From NCBI GenBank assembly GCA_965203755.1, contig OZ241910.1, positions 1,116,001 to 1,180,000 of the forward strand: a stretch of 64,000 nt of DNA. The letters run 5' to 3'. This DNA comes from UBA6055 sp965203755. GTDB taxonomy: Bacteria > Chloroflexota > Anaerolineae > Aggregatilineales > Phototrophicaceae. Shown piece by piece: positions 1 to 8,263 of this stretch. Each line of letters opens with the position of its first letter. The first letter of the stretch is position 1. The notes beneath the pieces are model-generated. The model had not been told where the DNA came from. It worked only from the letters and a program-made list of their open reading frames with translations, and made no database searches. A program made the position numbers and the translations under genes.

Positions 1-152
1 GCGATCTCTTTGCCCAAGCCCTTCGACGCGCTGCCGCAGAAAATCTTCATCGAGCCGAAACGCATGGTCGACGACATGACCTGCTCTTCTTGATGGACTT
101 GGCTCATCTTGTTCGGGTTATATTTGGCCCCGGGAACTTTTGCCATATTCAT
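1..152 (-). CDS. prs: Ribose-phosphate pyrophosphokinase, N-terminal part (cut by window edge)
   Basis: Only the first 50 codons are present; the gene continues beyond the left edge. The visible protein has about 35 poorly conserved residues, then MKIFCGSASKGLGKEI, which resembles the first beta strand and loop of PRPP synthetases (hydrophobic strand, then a G-x-A/S-x-x-L-x-x-x-I pattern). These enzymes make PRPP from ribose 5-phosphate and ATP for nucleotide, His and Trp synthesis. The start chosen is the ATG at 152, preceded on the minus strand by GGATGAGAG; an in-frame ATG at 146 is also possible. The assignment rests on a short segment, so it is moderate. Confidence 0.6.
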   Translation of the reverse strand, partial: MNMAKVPGAKYNPNKMSQVHQEEQVMSSTMRFGSMKIFCGSASKGLGKEI

Positions 153-230
153 GCTCTCATCCACTTGCCGGATTGTGCAAACCGCTGATGATGACCGGCC
201 GGCCTAATCTCGGCGGCATAGGTTGATTTC

Positions 231-236
231 ATTATA
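231..236 (-). promoter_or_regulatory. Candidate -10 box for prs
   Basis: A perfect TATAAT on the minus strand about 80 nt upstream of the prs start. No good -35 box is visible because that region is occupied by the thioredoxin terminator. Confidence 0.3.
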
Positions 237-250
237 ATCCATGATGGTCC

Positions 251-285
251 AAATAAAAACGTCCGCCGGCAGCGGCGAACGTTTT
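251..285 (-). terminator. Intrinsic terminator after thioredoxin
   Basis: On the minus strand, a 13-bp stem (AAAACGTTCGCCG pairing with CGGCGGACGTTTT, one G-U wobble) closes a CTGC tetraloop and is followed by a T-rich run (TTTTTATTT). It lies 22 nt after the thioredoxin stop, as expected for a rho-independent terminator. Confidence 0.85.
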
Positions 286-306
286 GGGCTGTCAATCGGG
301 GCGGTC

Positions 307-633
307 CTAGATATGGGCGCTGATTTTGTTCACGATTCGGCCCTTGGGCGTGAAGCCGGTAATGCGCTCAACGGCTTGGCCATCTTTGAAAAGCACCAGG
401 GTCGGGATGCTCATAATGCCATAATTCATCAGGATTTCCTGATTGACATCGGCATCCACCTTAGCCACGCGCAGCCTGCCAACGTATTCATCCGCGATTT
501 CATCAACAATCGGGGCGATCATCTTACAAGGCCCACACCATTCAGCCCAGAAATCGACCAGTACCGGGGTGACGCTGTCCAGCACTTGGGTTTGGAACTC
601 GTCTTTGCTGACCTCGAAAGTTTTCAAGCTCAT
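307..633 (-). CDS. trxA: Thioredoxin
   Basis: A 108-residue thioredoxin, the usual length for the family. It is a small cytoplasmic disulfide reductase that passes electrons from thioredoxin reductase to ribonucleotide reductase, peroxidases and other targets. The active site WAEWCGPCKM is intact at about residue 30, and the cis-proline loop (MSIPTLVLF) and the buried Asp (VDFWA) are present. The start at 633 is chosen over an upstream in-frame ATG at 681 because AAAGGAG lies 10 nt before it and the protein then begins at the family's normal N-terminus. It is followed by a strong terminator and diverges from hrcA, so it is probably monocistronic. Confidence 0.95.
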   Translation of the reverse strand: MSLKTFEVSKDEFQTQVLDSVTPVLVDFWAEWCGPCKMIAPIVDEIADEYVGRLRVAKVDADVNQEILMNYGIMSIPTLVLFKDGQAVERITGFTPKGRIVNKISAHI

Positions 634-740
634 TGGATTCAATCTCCTTTGTGTTATTGGATGATTTGCCAACTGGAACATTTTTCCTTATACATTTTAT
701 AGACGCCGGCGTTTGGCTGCATCTTACACTTGATTTTCGT

Positions 741-769
741 TTGACGCCCCGCCAGCCGCGTGATAGCAT
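741..769 (+). promoter_or_regulatory. Predicted promoter of the hrcA operon
   Basis: TTGACG, 17-nt spacer, TAGCAT, ending 27 nt before the hrcA start. A short inverted repeat GATAG-N8-CTATC (762-779) overlaps the -10 region. No CIRCE operator (TTAGCACTC-N9-GAGTGCTAA) is visible here. Confidence 0.5.
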
Positions 770-796
770 TCAGTCTATCCATAAGCAGGCAGCCCA

Positions 797-1882
797 ATGA
801 ATGATGAAAGACAGCTACCCAACCTGACCGGGCGACAGGAGGACATCCTCACCTGTATTGTTCAGGCTTATTCGGAAAAGCCTGAACCCGTCGGCTCAAA
901 GCACCTGGTTGAACACTATCAACTCAACATCAGTTCGGCGACGGTACGCAATGAGATGGCGCAGCTGGAAGAGATAGGATACATCGCCGCCCCGCATACC
1001 TCGGCCGGGCGGGTCCCCACTGCGGCCGGATTTCGCTATTTTGTGCGCCGCCTGCTGCAAACCCGCAGCTTGACCCGCGGCGAACAAAGCCACATTTCCG
1101 AGCGCGTCGGCACTTTGCAGGCTGGCATGGAACAATGGATGCGCCGCACGGCTGCCTTGCTGGCGCGTTCGGTGCAGTCCGCATCCATTGTCACACCGCC
1201 CACTTCGCAGACCAATTCCTTCAAACACCTCGAATTGATTTCGATACAGGGGCGGCTGGCATTGATGGTGCTGGTTTTGAACAGCGGCAGCGTTCATCAG
1301 CGCATGCTGACGCTTGCCGAGCCGGTGCCCCAGGCGCAGCTTGCCGAAGCCGCCAAGCGAGTCAGCGAGATGTGCGCCGACGGCAATGCGCGGCAAGTTC
1401 GGCTGAAGAGCATCAATCTGCCGATGCTTGAACGCGAAGTCGCTGAACTGACAGCCGAACTGATTGACCGCGCCGACAGCAACATCGTGCGCTTTATCTA
1501 TCGCGATGGCCTAAGCCGAATGATTGACAGCTTTTCCGACGAGGAAGGCGCGCAGCAGGCGATACGCATCTTGGAGGAACACACGGCGCTTAATGCGCTG
1601 GTGAATGAACTGCTGGACGGCGCTGACGAAGTGAATGTGCAGGTGGTCATCGCCGGGGATGGGCGCTATGAGGACCTTAGCCGCTTGAGCATGATCCTTG
1701 GCCGATACGGCGATCCTCACAAAATGAGCGGCGCCATCGGCGTTTTGGGCCCCACTCACATCAATTACGGCCGCGCCATTAGCACCGTGCGCTATGTATC
1801 CAATCTGATGACCAATGTGCTGGCCGCCCTCTATCAAGACAATTTAGAAGACAACCGCAGGCGCGGTATAAAAAATTTATAA
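797..1882 (+). CDS. hrcA: Heat-inducible transcription repressor HrcA
   Basis: A 361-residue HrcA homologue. The N-terminal winged-helix domain (about residues 8-90) carries the family's typical text: EPVGSKHL, SSATVRNEMAQLEEIGY and SAGRVPTAAGFRYFV. A GAF-like regulatory domain follows (about 110-340), with an N-terminal IQGRLALMVLVL strand and a conserved ending (IGVLGPTHINYGRAISTVRYV). HrcA normally represses class I heat-shock genes and depends on GroE for folding. Here it heads hrcA-grpE-dnaK-dnaJ, consistent with autoregulation of the chaperone operon. The usual CIRCE operator is not seen; a different palindrome at 1941-1955 is the best local operator candidate. Confidence 0.95.
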   Translation: MNDERQLPNLTGRQEDILTCIVQAYSEKPEPVGSKHLVEHYQLNISSATVRNEMAQLEEIGYIAAPHTSAGRVPTAAGFRYFVRRLLQTRSLTRGEQSHISERVGTLQAGMEQWMRRTAALLARSVQSASIVTPPTSQTNSFKHLELISIQGRLALMVLVLNSGSVHQRMLTLAEPVPQAQLAEAAKRVSEMCADGNARQVRLKSINLPMLEREVAELTAELIDRADSNIVRFIYRDGLSRMIDSFSDEEGAQQAIRILEEHTALNALVNELLDGADEVNVQVVIAGDGRYEDLSRLSMILGRYGDPHKMSGAIGVLGPTHINYGRAISTVRYVSNLMTNVLAALYQDNLEDNRRRGIKNL

Positions 1883-1910
1883 AAGTTCCGCAGAAATCCC
1901 GCTTTGCTAA

Positions 1911-1955
1911 TATAATTCTTATCATTCCTTCGCTAGACTTGGGACAGTTTGTCCC
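1911..1955 (+). promoter_or_regulatory. Candidate -10 box and palindromic operator upstream of grpE
   Basis: A consensus TATAAT at 1911-1916 sits in the hrcA-grpE gap. About 25 nt downstream there is a perfect palindrome GGGACA-GTT-TGTCCC (1941-1955), which would overlap or lie just after the start of transcription. This is the place and symmetry expected of a repressor site. That HrcA binds it is inference; it does not match CIRCE. Confidence 0.45.
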
Positions 1956-2014
1956 TTGAGCGGTTTGGCGGGCAGCGCGGTGGCATTTATCCATATCCAA
2001 CCCAGGAACAGAAT

Positions 2015-2614
2015 ATGAGCGATGCAGGCAACACAGCAGATAAGCTGGAACACAAACACGATGAAGAGAAAGCGGCGGCGAAGGCCGGCGAGGCGAAAGC
2101 GGAAGCGGCGGCGGATGAGCCATCTGCTGAAGCAGCCGAGGAACTGGCGGCAGGCGCTAATCTGATGCAAGCATTGATCGCGGCGCAAAAGGAAGCCCAA
2201 TCGAATAAAGAGGGCTGGCAACGTTCCCAAGCCGAATTCGCGAATTATAAGAAACGGGTCGCGCGGGAACGCAGCGAGCTATTCCAGCGCGCTTCGCTCG
2301 ATACCCTCCAATCACTGCTGCCCGTCATTGACGACTTTGACCGCGCATTTGAAAATGTGCCCGAAGATATCAGCGGCAATCCCTGGATCGGGGGCGTCGC
2401 CATGATTCAGCGCAAATTTGAAACCCTGCTGGACAAATTTGAAATCGAAGCCATTGACCCGACCGGCGAGCCGTTTGACCCGAACTTCCACGAAGCCATC
2501 GGCGCCGACGACAGCGACGAGGTCGAAAGCGGTCACGTCACCGCAACTTTGCAAAAAGGATACCGCGCCGGCAAAATCGTACTGCGCTTGGCGCTGGTGC
2601 GGGTCGCCGGCTAG
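2015..2614 (+). CDS. grpE: Nucleotide exchange factor GrpE
   Basis: A 199-residue GrpE, the co-chaperone that releases ADP from DnaK. It has an acidic, Ala/Glu-rich N-terminus (1-55), a long helix (about 55-105, with the FANYKKRVARERSE segment typical of GrpE) and the C-terminal beta domain (GEPFDPNFHEAIG, then GYRAGKIVLRLALVRVAG). The start is the ATG at 2015 with AGGA about 8 nt upstream. An in-frame TTG at 1949 would add 22 unrelated residues and overlap the palindrome, so it is not favoured. It lies 60 nt before dnaK. Confidence 0.95.
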   Translation: MSDAGNTADKLEHKHDEEKAAAKAGEAKAEAAADEPSAEAAEELAAGANLMQALIAAQKEAQSNKEGWQRSQAEFANYKKRVARERSELFQRASLDTLQSLLPVIDDFDRAFENVPEDISGNPWIGGVAMIQRKFETLLDKFEIEAIDPTGEPFDPNFHEAIGADDSDEVESGHVTATLQKGYRAGKIVLRLALVRVAG

Positions 2615-2674
2615 GGCATACCATCATCCATCCTAATTAACGACATTCACAAAGGTTCAGGAGAGTAAGGCATT

Positions 2675-4561
2675 ATGGGACGAATTATCGGCATTGATTT
2701 GGGGACAACCAATTCGGTCGTCGCCGCGATGGAAGGCGGTGAACCCACCGTGATTCCATCATCCGAAGGCGGCAACCTGATTCCATCGGTGGTCGCCATT
2801 AACACCAAAACCGGCGAGCGTCTGGTCGGGCGGGTCGCCCGCAACCAGGCCGTCGTCAATCCAGAAAATACCGTGTTCTCGGTCAAGCGTTTTATGGGGC
2901 GCAAATACAGCGATCCTGAAGTCCGCGACGCCGCCAAGCTGGTGCCTTATCAAGTATCGGCGGCGCCCAATGGCGATGTCCGCGTCAAACTGAATGACCG
3001 CGACTACAGTCCGCCGGAGATTTCGGCCATGGTGCTGCAAAAACTGAAAGCCGATGCCGAAGCCTATCTTGGGGAAGCGGTCGACCAGGCGGTGATCACG
3101 GTGCCAGCCTATTTCAACGACGCCCAGCGCAATGCCACCAAGGACGCCGGCAAAATCGCCGGCCTCGAAGTCCTGCGGATTATCAATGAGCCGACCGCTT
3201 CCAGCCTGTCTTATGGTCTTGGCGAGCGCAGCGAAGGCATGATTGCGGTTTATGACTTGGGCGGCGGCACTTTTGATATTTCCATCCTGGAAGTCGCCGA
3301 CGGCGTCTTCGAGGTCAAATCGACCAATGGGGATACCTACCTCGGCGGCGACAATTTCGACGAAATCATCATCAACTGGATCGCCGATCAATTCAAACAG
3401 GAAAACGGCATCGACCTGCGGTCTGACCGTCAGGCCTTGCAGCGATTGAAAGAGGCCGCCGAAAAAGCCAAAATTGAATTATCGACCACGCTCAACGCCG
3501 AAGTCAACCTGCCTTTCATCACCGCCGATGCCAGCGGGCCGAAGCATCTGAATATGAGCCTGTCGCGCGCCAAGCTCGAAAGCCTGGTGGATGCGCTGGT
3601 GCGTAAATCCATTGAACCGTGCAAAAAAGCGCTGCGGGACGCCGGGCTGTCTACCGGCGACATTGATGCGGTGCTGCTGGTTGGCGGGATGACTCGCATG
3701 CCAGCCATTCAGCAAGCGGTGAAGGACTTCTTTGGCAAATCGCCGACCAAGGGAGTCAACCCAGATGAGGTGGTGGCTTTGGGCGCCGCCATTCAAGCCG
3801 GTGTCCTCGGCGGCGATGTCAAGGACATTCTGCTGCTGGATGTCACCCCGCTTTCCTTGAGCGTCGAAACGCTGGGCGGCGTCGCTACAGCGATGATCGA
3901 CCGCAACACCACTATTCCCAGCAAGAAATCGCAGATTTATTCCACCGCCGCCAACAACCAGACCCAGGTCGAGATTCACATTGTCCAGGGTGAACGGCCG
4001 ATGGCCAACGACAACAAGTCATTGGGCAAATTTATCTTGGACGGCATTCCGCCGGCGCCGCGCGGCGTGCCTCAAATTGAAGTCACCTTTGATATTGATG
4101 CCAATGGCATTTTGAATGTCAGCGCCAAGGACAAAGCCACCGGGCGCGAACAGGCGATCACCATTACCGCCAGCAGCGGACTTTCGGATGATGAAGTGGA
4201 CAAGATGGTAGCCGAAGCCGAACAGTTTGCCAGCCAGGATGCGGAGCGCAAGGAACAGGCAGAGGTCTCCAATCAAGCCGAAAGCGCTATCTTCCAAGCC
4301 GAACAGCTTATCCGCGAGCACAAAGAGAAGCTGCCGCCGGAGGCCGTGCAGCAGACGGAGGAAAGAATCGAGGCGGTGCGGCAGGCGCAGGCCAAGGATG
4401 ACATAACCGCAATCAAGGCGGCCGCCGAAGCGCTGACACAGCAGCTGCAGGTCTTGGGGGCGCAGATGTACGAGGATGCCGCGCCGCCGGAAGGCGAGCC
4501 AGCCAAACAGAAAACCAAGAACGATGAAGATATCATCGACGCCGAATTCACCGAAACCTAA
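2675..4561 (+). CDS. dnaK: Molecular chaperone DnaK (Hsp70)
   Basis: A 628-residue Hsp70, full length. The nucleotide-binding domain (1-about 375) shows GIDLGTTNS at residue 6, DLGGGTFD near 194 and LVGGMTRMP near 335; the linker DVKDILLLDVTPLSL leads into the beta-sandwich substrate domain and a helical lid, which ends in an acidic tail (IDAEFTET) related to the usual EEVD-like ending. DnaK binds exposed hydrophobic segments in an ATP-driven cycle with DnaJ and GrpE, which flank it here. A good AGGAGAGTAAGG ribosome binding site precedes the ATG. Confidence 0.98.
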   Translation: MGRIIGIDLGTTNSVVAAMEGGEPTVIPSSEGGNLIPSVVAINTKTGERLVGRVARNQAVVNPENTVFSVKRFMGRKYSDPEVRDAAKLVPYQVSAAPNGDVRVKLNDRDYSPPEISAMVLQKLKADAEAYLGEAVDQAVITVPAYFNDAQRNATKDAGKIAGLEVLRIINEPTASSLSYGLGERSEGMIAVYDLGGGTFDISILEVADGVFEVKSTNGDTYLGGDNFDEIIINWIADQFKQENGIDLRSDRQALQRLKEAAEKAKIELSTTLNAEVNLPFITADASGPKHLNMSLSRAKLESLVDALVRKSIEPCKKALRDAGLSTGDIDAVLLVGGMTRMPAIQQAVKDFFGKSPTKGVNPDEVVALGAAIQAGVLGGDVKDILLLDVTPLSLSVETLGGVATAMIDRNTTIPSKKSQIYSTAANNQTQVEIHIVQGERPMANDNKSLGKFILDGIPPAPRGVPQIEVTFDIDANGILNVSAKDKATGREQAITITASSGLSDDEVDKMVAEAEQFASQDAERKEQAEVSNQAESAIFQAEQLIREHKEKLPPEAVQQTEERIEAVRQAQAKDDITAIKAAAEALTQQLQVLGAQMYEDAAPPEGEPAKQKTKNDEDIIDAEFTET

Positions 4562-4585
4562 AGCCGAATGACCGTTCAAATGGGG

Positions 4586-4591
4586 TATAAT
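4586..4591 (+). promoter_or_regulatory. Possible internal -10 box upstream of dnaJ
   Basis: A consensus TATAAT in the 107-nt dnaK-dnaJ gap. No convincing -35 is seen, so an internal promoter is only possible. Confidence 0.25.
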
Positions 4592-4668
4592 CATCATTAT
4601 GCCCCGTTTGGCTTCTCATCACGCGAATCAGGCTGTACAATTAAGAGGGCGCATACAGGACTTCACTC

Positions 4669-5820
4669 ATGCCAAAAGATTATTACGATGTACTCGGCGT
4701 ATCGCGGAATGCTGATACCAGCGAAATCAAAAGCGCATTCCGCCGGCTGGCGCGGCAGTATCACCCCGATGTCAGCCAAGAAGCCGGCGCCGAGGAAAAA
4801 TTCAAAGAACTCAACGCGGCTTATGAGGTGCTTTCCAATGATGAGAAACGGGCGCGTTATGACCGTTTTGGTCACGCCGGGGTGAATGGCGCCGCCGGCG
4901 GCGGTTATGGACCTGGCGCGGCCGGCTTCGGCGGCTTTGAAGATATTTTCGACATGTTTAACAGCGCCTTCGGCGAGGCCGTCAGCGGCCGCCGCCGTTC
5001 GTCGACCGGCGGTCGCGACCGCCGAGTCGATGTGACGATTGACTTTACCGAAGCGATTTTCGGCGTTGAAAAAGAAATTGAATTCCAGCGCTTGGCAGCC
5101 TGCGGCGTTTGCGATGGCTCGGGCGCGGCGGCCGGTTCAAAGCCAACAGCCTGCCGGACCTGCAATGGCAGCGGTGAAGTGCGCCAGGTGCAGCAGACCC
5201 TGCTCGGCTCCATGGTGCGCGTCGCCAACTGCCCCAACTGCGGCGGCAAAGGCGAAGTGATCGCCAAGCCCTGCCACAACTGCGACGGTTCTGGGCGCAG
5301 GCGCAAGAAGACCGTCTTAAACGTCAAAATTCCAGCCGGTGTCAGCGAAGGCATTCAGATTCAAGTGCGCGGCGACGGCGACGTCGGCGAGCGCGGGACG
5401 CCGGCCGGCAATCTGTATGTGGTGGTGCATGTCAAAGATCACCCCTTCTTCAAGCGCAATGAGAACAACATCATCCTCGATATTAGCATCAACGTGGCGC
5501 AGGCAGCCCTCGGCGACAAAATTCGCGTGGATACCGTGGATGGGCCGGTTGAGCTGGCGATTCCGCCAGGAACGCAAACCGGCAAAGTCTTCCGGCTGCG
5601 CGGGCGCGGCATTCCGCGTTTGCGAAACGACGGCTCCAATTCCGGGCGCGGCGACCAGCTGGTTTACGTCCAGGTTGAAACTCCGACTGAACTGACCGAA
5701 CATCAGCGCGGGCTATTCGAGCAGCTGGCGGATACCTTCGGGCATGAAATCACCCCGCAAACCGGCGGCCGCGGCTTCTTCGACAAGGTGATGGACTTTT
5801 TGGGGGGCGAAGGCAAATAA
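4669..5820 (+). CDS. dnaJ: Chaperone protein DnaJ (Hsp40, type A)
   Basis: A 383-residue type I DnaJ. The J-domain (1-70) contains the HPD motif (YHPDVS) that stimulates DnaK ATPase. A Gly/Phe-rich linker (about 72-110) follows, then four CxxCxGxG-type zinc-finger repeats (CGVCDGSG, CRTCNGSG, CPNCGGKG, CHNCDGSG, about 145-210) and the C-terminal substrate-binding and dimerisation domains. It delivers unfolded substrates to DnaK, encoded just upstream. All zinc ligands are present. Confidence 0.97.
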   Translation: MPKDYYDVLGVSRNADTSEIKSAFRRLARQYHPDVSQEAGAEEKFKELNAAYEVLSNDEKRARYDRFGHAGVNGAAGGGYGPGAAGFGGFEDIFDMFNSAFGEAVSGRRRSSTGGRDRRVDVTIDFTEAIFGVEKEIEFQRLAACGVCDGSGAAAGSKPTACRTCNGSGEVRQVQQTLLGSMVRVANCPNCGGKGEVIAKPCHNCDGSGRRRKKTVLNVKIPAGVSEGIQIQVRGDGDVGERGTPAGNLYVVVHVKDHPFFKRNENNIILDISINVAQAALGDKIRVDTVDGPVELAIPPGTQTGKVFRLRGRGIPRLRNDGSNSGRGDQLVYVQVETPTELTEHQRGLFEQLADTFGHEITPQTGGRGFFDKVMDFLGGEGK

Positions 5821-5861
5821 ACCTGACTGACGCAAGCGCCGCGCAGGAATCCTGAACAGCC

Positions 5862-6785
5862 ATGAGCAGCTGGATTGAAGTTGCGATGAAAGTCGATGGC
5901 GAAAGCGCCGAGGCGGCCGCCGAAGTTTTGCGGCGCTATGGGCATCAGGGGGTTTCGATTGAACAGGACGGCATCGCGCCTGATGTCTGGGACGAAGGCG
6001 AAGTCCCGCCGCCGCAAAGCCTGACCTTGCGCGCGTATCTCCCCGATGACTCTCGCCTTGAGGCTGTCCAAAGGCATTTGGAGGCGGCTTTGGGACACAT
6101 GAGCCTGATGTACCCGATGCCCAAGCCGCAGTATCGCCGCCTCAAAGAGGAGGATTGGGAACAGGCTTGGAAATCTCATTATACGCCGGTGCGCGTCGGC
6201 AGACGGCTGTTGATTCGTCCGCTTTGGGTTGATGTGGAATTGGCGGCCGGCGACATTGAGATTGCGCTTGACCCTGGCATGGCTTTTGGCACCGGCGCCC
6301 ACCCAACGACCCAGCTTTGCCTGGCGGCGCTGGAAGATCGGGTTCAGCCGGCGCAGGACATTCTGGATTTGGGATGTGGCAGCGGCATTCTGTCGATTGC
6401 GGCCGCCAAGCTGGGCGCCAGAAGAGTCCTGGCGCTGGACACGGACGCGATTGCCATCCAAGCCACCAGAGAAAATGCCGCGTCAAATGGAGTCGCTGAT
6501 AAAATCATCGCCCAGCAGGGAAGCCTCGCAGCCGTAAAAACTTCAGCCCGCCGCTTTGACCTTGTGGTCGTGAACATTCTGGCGCGGGTCATCCTCAAGC
6601 TGGCTGAAAACCGACTTGACGAAACCGTCCGTCCAGGCGGCATGGCCATTTTTAGCGGAATCATCGAGACGCAAGTGGAAGAGGTTGAAGCCGCCCTGCG
6701 CCAAACCGGCTTGCGGCCCTGCGTCCGTCGTCAAAAAGGCGACTGGGCGCTGATTGCGGCAGAACGCCCGCGGCATCAGGCATAA
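5862..6785 (+). CDS. prmA: Ribosomal protein L11 methyltransferase PrmA
   Basis: A 307-residue PrmA. The N-terminal substrate-recognition domain (about 1-115) ends in EDWEQAWKSHYTP, a recognisable PrmA segment. The SAM-binding Rossmann domain shows MAFGTGAHPTT, LDLGCGSGILSIAA and VVNILARVILKLA. PrmA trimethylates L11 at several lysine or amino-terminal positions. Its place after dnaJ is a common arrangement. Only 2 nt separate its stop from the next start, so translation is probably coupled. Confidence 0.93.
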   Translation: MSSWIEVAMKVDGESAEAAAEVLRRYGHQGVSIEQDGIAPDVWDEGEVPPPQSLTLRAYLPDDSRLEAVQRHLEAALGHMSLMYPMPKPQYRRLKEEDWEQAWKSHYTPVRVGRRLLIRPLWVDVELAAGDIEIALDPGMAFGTGAHPTTQLCLAALEDRVQPAQDILDLGCGSGILSIAAAKLGARRVLALDTDAIAIQATRENAASNGVADKIIAQQGSLAAVKTSARRFDLVVVNILARVILKLAENRLDETVRPGGMAIFSGIIETQVEEVEAALRQTGLRPCVRRQKGDWALIAAERPRHQA

Positions 6786-6787
6786 CG

Positions 6788-7498
6788 ATGACTCGCCTGG
6801 AGGACAAGGAACGGGCTGATTATGTGCGGCGGATGTTTGACCGCATCGCCGGGCGCTATAACCTGATGAACCGCATGATGACCGGCGGTCAAGATATAAA
6901 GTGGCGGCGCTTCGCGGTCAATCAAGCCAAATTGCCGCGCCAGGGCGCTTTGCTGGATATTGCGACCGGCACTGGCGATATTGCCTTTGAAGCCCTGAAA
7001 AAGACCCCGTCAGCCCGGGTGTTCGGCGCTGACTTCGCCTTGCGGATGATGCAGGTTGGACGGCGTCAAGCGCCATACGGAGACAGGGTGGCTTGGACCG
7101 GCGCCGATGCCATGCAGCTTCCCTACGCTGATGAGAGCTTTGATGCGGTGGTATCGGGTTATTTGCTGCGTAATGTGATTGATATTCCAAAATCACTTGC
7201 CGAACAGCGGCGCGTGCTGAAGTCCGATGGGCGGATTGTTATTCTGGATACCTCGCCGCCGCCAAAGAATCCGCTGCGGCCCTTGATCCTGCTGCACCTC
7301 AAAATCGGCATTCCGATGCTGGGGCGCTTGATCGCCGGCAAAAGCGCGGGCGATGCCTACAGCTATCTGCCGCAGTCGACGCAGGCATTCAAGACCCCGA
7401 CAGAGCTTGCCAGGCTGATAGAAGAGGCCGGTTTCCGCGAGGTTCAGTTCAAGACATTGATGTTCGGCGCGATGGCGGTGCACTGGGGCGTCAAATGA
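6788..7498 (+). CDS. menG: Demethylmenaquinone methyltransferase (MenG/UbiE family)
   Basis: A 236-residue class I methyltransferase. YVRRMFDRIAGRYNLMNRMMT near the N-terminus, LLDIATGTGDIAF (SAM loop) and VVSGYLLRNVIDIPKSLAE are hallmarks of UbiE/MenG, which performs the C-methylation that completes menaquinone (or ubiquinone). With an anaerobe-like Chloroflexota context and complex I in the same window, menaquinone is the likelier product. The usual C-terminal sequence (YSYLPQS, then GFREVQFKTLMFGAMAVHWG) is present. It is the last gene of the hrcA operon. Confidence 0.9.
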   Translation: MTRLEDKERADYVRRMFDRIAGRYNLMNRMMTGGQDIKWRRFAVNQAKLPRQGALLDIATGTGDIAFEALKKTPSARVFGADFALRMMQVGRRQAPYGDRVAWTGADAMQLPYADESFDAVVSGYLLRNVIDIPKSLAEQRRVLKSDGRIVILDTSPPPKNPLRPLILLHLKIGIPMLGRLIAGKSAGDAYSYLPQSTQAFKTPTELARLIEEAGFREVQFKTLMFGAMAVHWGVK

Positions 7499-7625
7499 GG
7501 GAAAAACGGGGGAATAAGCAACGAGCCATGCGATGATGACTCGCTGCTAGCGATGTGACTGAAACATGCGATTTCTCCTTTGGGGCAGCATCGCGTGATT
7601 CAACGACCATTTCATCGGCTGCGAT

Positions 7626-7862
7626 TCAGGAACGCACGTTATCCTTGTGACGATAGATGATACGTCCGCGATTCATATCGTAGAGGCTCATTTCGACTTT
7701 GACTCGATCTCCGAGCAGAATGCGAATGTAAAATTTACGCATTTTGCCGGACAAATAAGCCAGAACTCGATGTCCGTTCTCAAGCTCAACCATAAACTGC
7801 GTATTCGGCAATGCTTCGACCACCGTACCTTCAACTTCGAGCTTTTCTTCTTTCTTGCCCAT
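7626..7862 (-). CDS. infA: Translation initiation factor IF-1
   Basis: A 78-residue OB-fold protein with the IF-1 signature VEGTVVEALPNTQFMVELENGH and a conserved ending (GRIIYRHK). IF-1 binds the ribosomal A site and helps IF-2 and IF-3 during initiation. The start at 7862 has GAGGAGG just upstream; an ATG four codons earlier (7874) is less likely as it overlaps this site. It lies upstream of nothing else on its strand, so it is probably monocistronic. Confidence 0.95.
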   Translation of the reverse strand: MGKKEEKLEVEGTVVEALPNTQFMVELENGHRVLAYLSGKMRKFYIRILLGDRVKVEMSLYDMNRGRIIYRHKDNVRS

Positions 7863-7892
7863 ATTCCTCCTCATATAAATAGACCGCGGCTG

Positions 7893-7921
7893 ATTATAAC
7901 GCAAAAAGCCGCTGCATGCCA
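7893..7921 (-). promoter_or_regulatory. Predicted promoter of infA
   Basis: Minus strand: TGGCAT, 17-nt spacer, TATAAT, about 30 nt before the infA start. The -10 is perfect and the -35 is weak. Confidence 0.45.
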
Positions 7922-7976
7922 CCGGCATACAACGGTCTTTCCGACTATCTTGTAAAAGACAGAGGACTGAAAAGGA

Positions 7977-8168
7977 TCAGCCTTTGCGCTGACGGCGGCG
8001 CGAACGGCGGATCGCCTTTTTCTTTTCGATGCGGCGCAGTTCACTCTTGGAGATATGCCACCGTTTGCGGCGCACTGTGCTAAGAATGCCGGCATTGGTC
8101 ACACGTTTGCGAAAACGGCGCAGCAACTGTTCCTGACTTTCGCCTGGCTTGAGTTTGACTGAAGCCAT
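7977..8168 (-). CDS. rpsU: 30S ribosomal protein S21
   Basis: A 63-residue S21, a small very basic protein near the mRNA exit of the 30S subunit. VKLKPGESQEQLLRRFRKRV is the typical N-terminus and the tail is Arg/Lys-rich. The start MASVKLK at 8168 is preceded by AAAAGGTGG about 11 nt upstream; a GTG five codons earlier is an alternative. Confidence 0.93.
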   Translation of the reverse strand: MASVKLKPGESQEQLLRRFRKRVTNAGILSTVRRKRWHISKSELRRIEKKKAIRRSRRRQRKG

Positions 8169-8263
8169 TGGTCGAATCACCACCTTTTAATCGGTTGAAT
8201 TTACGATAAGCAGTCAGCAAAATACAGTATATCGGACAAAGGCGCAAGATGCCACAGCTGGCT

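Noticed and set aside
700..800. CIRCE operator upstream of hrcA
   Set aside because: The nine-base arms are not found on either strand.
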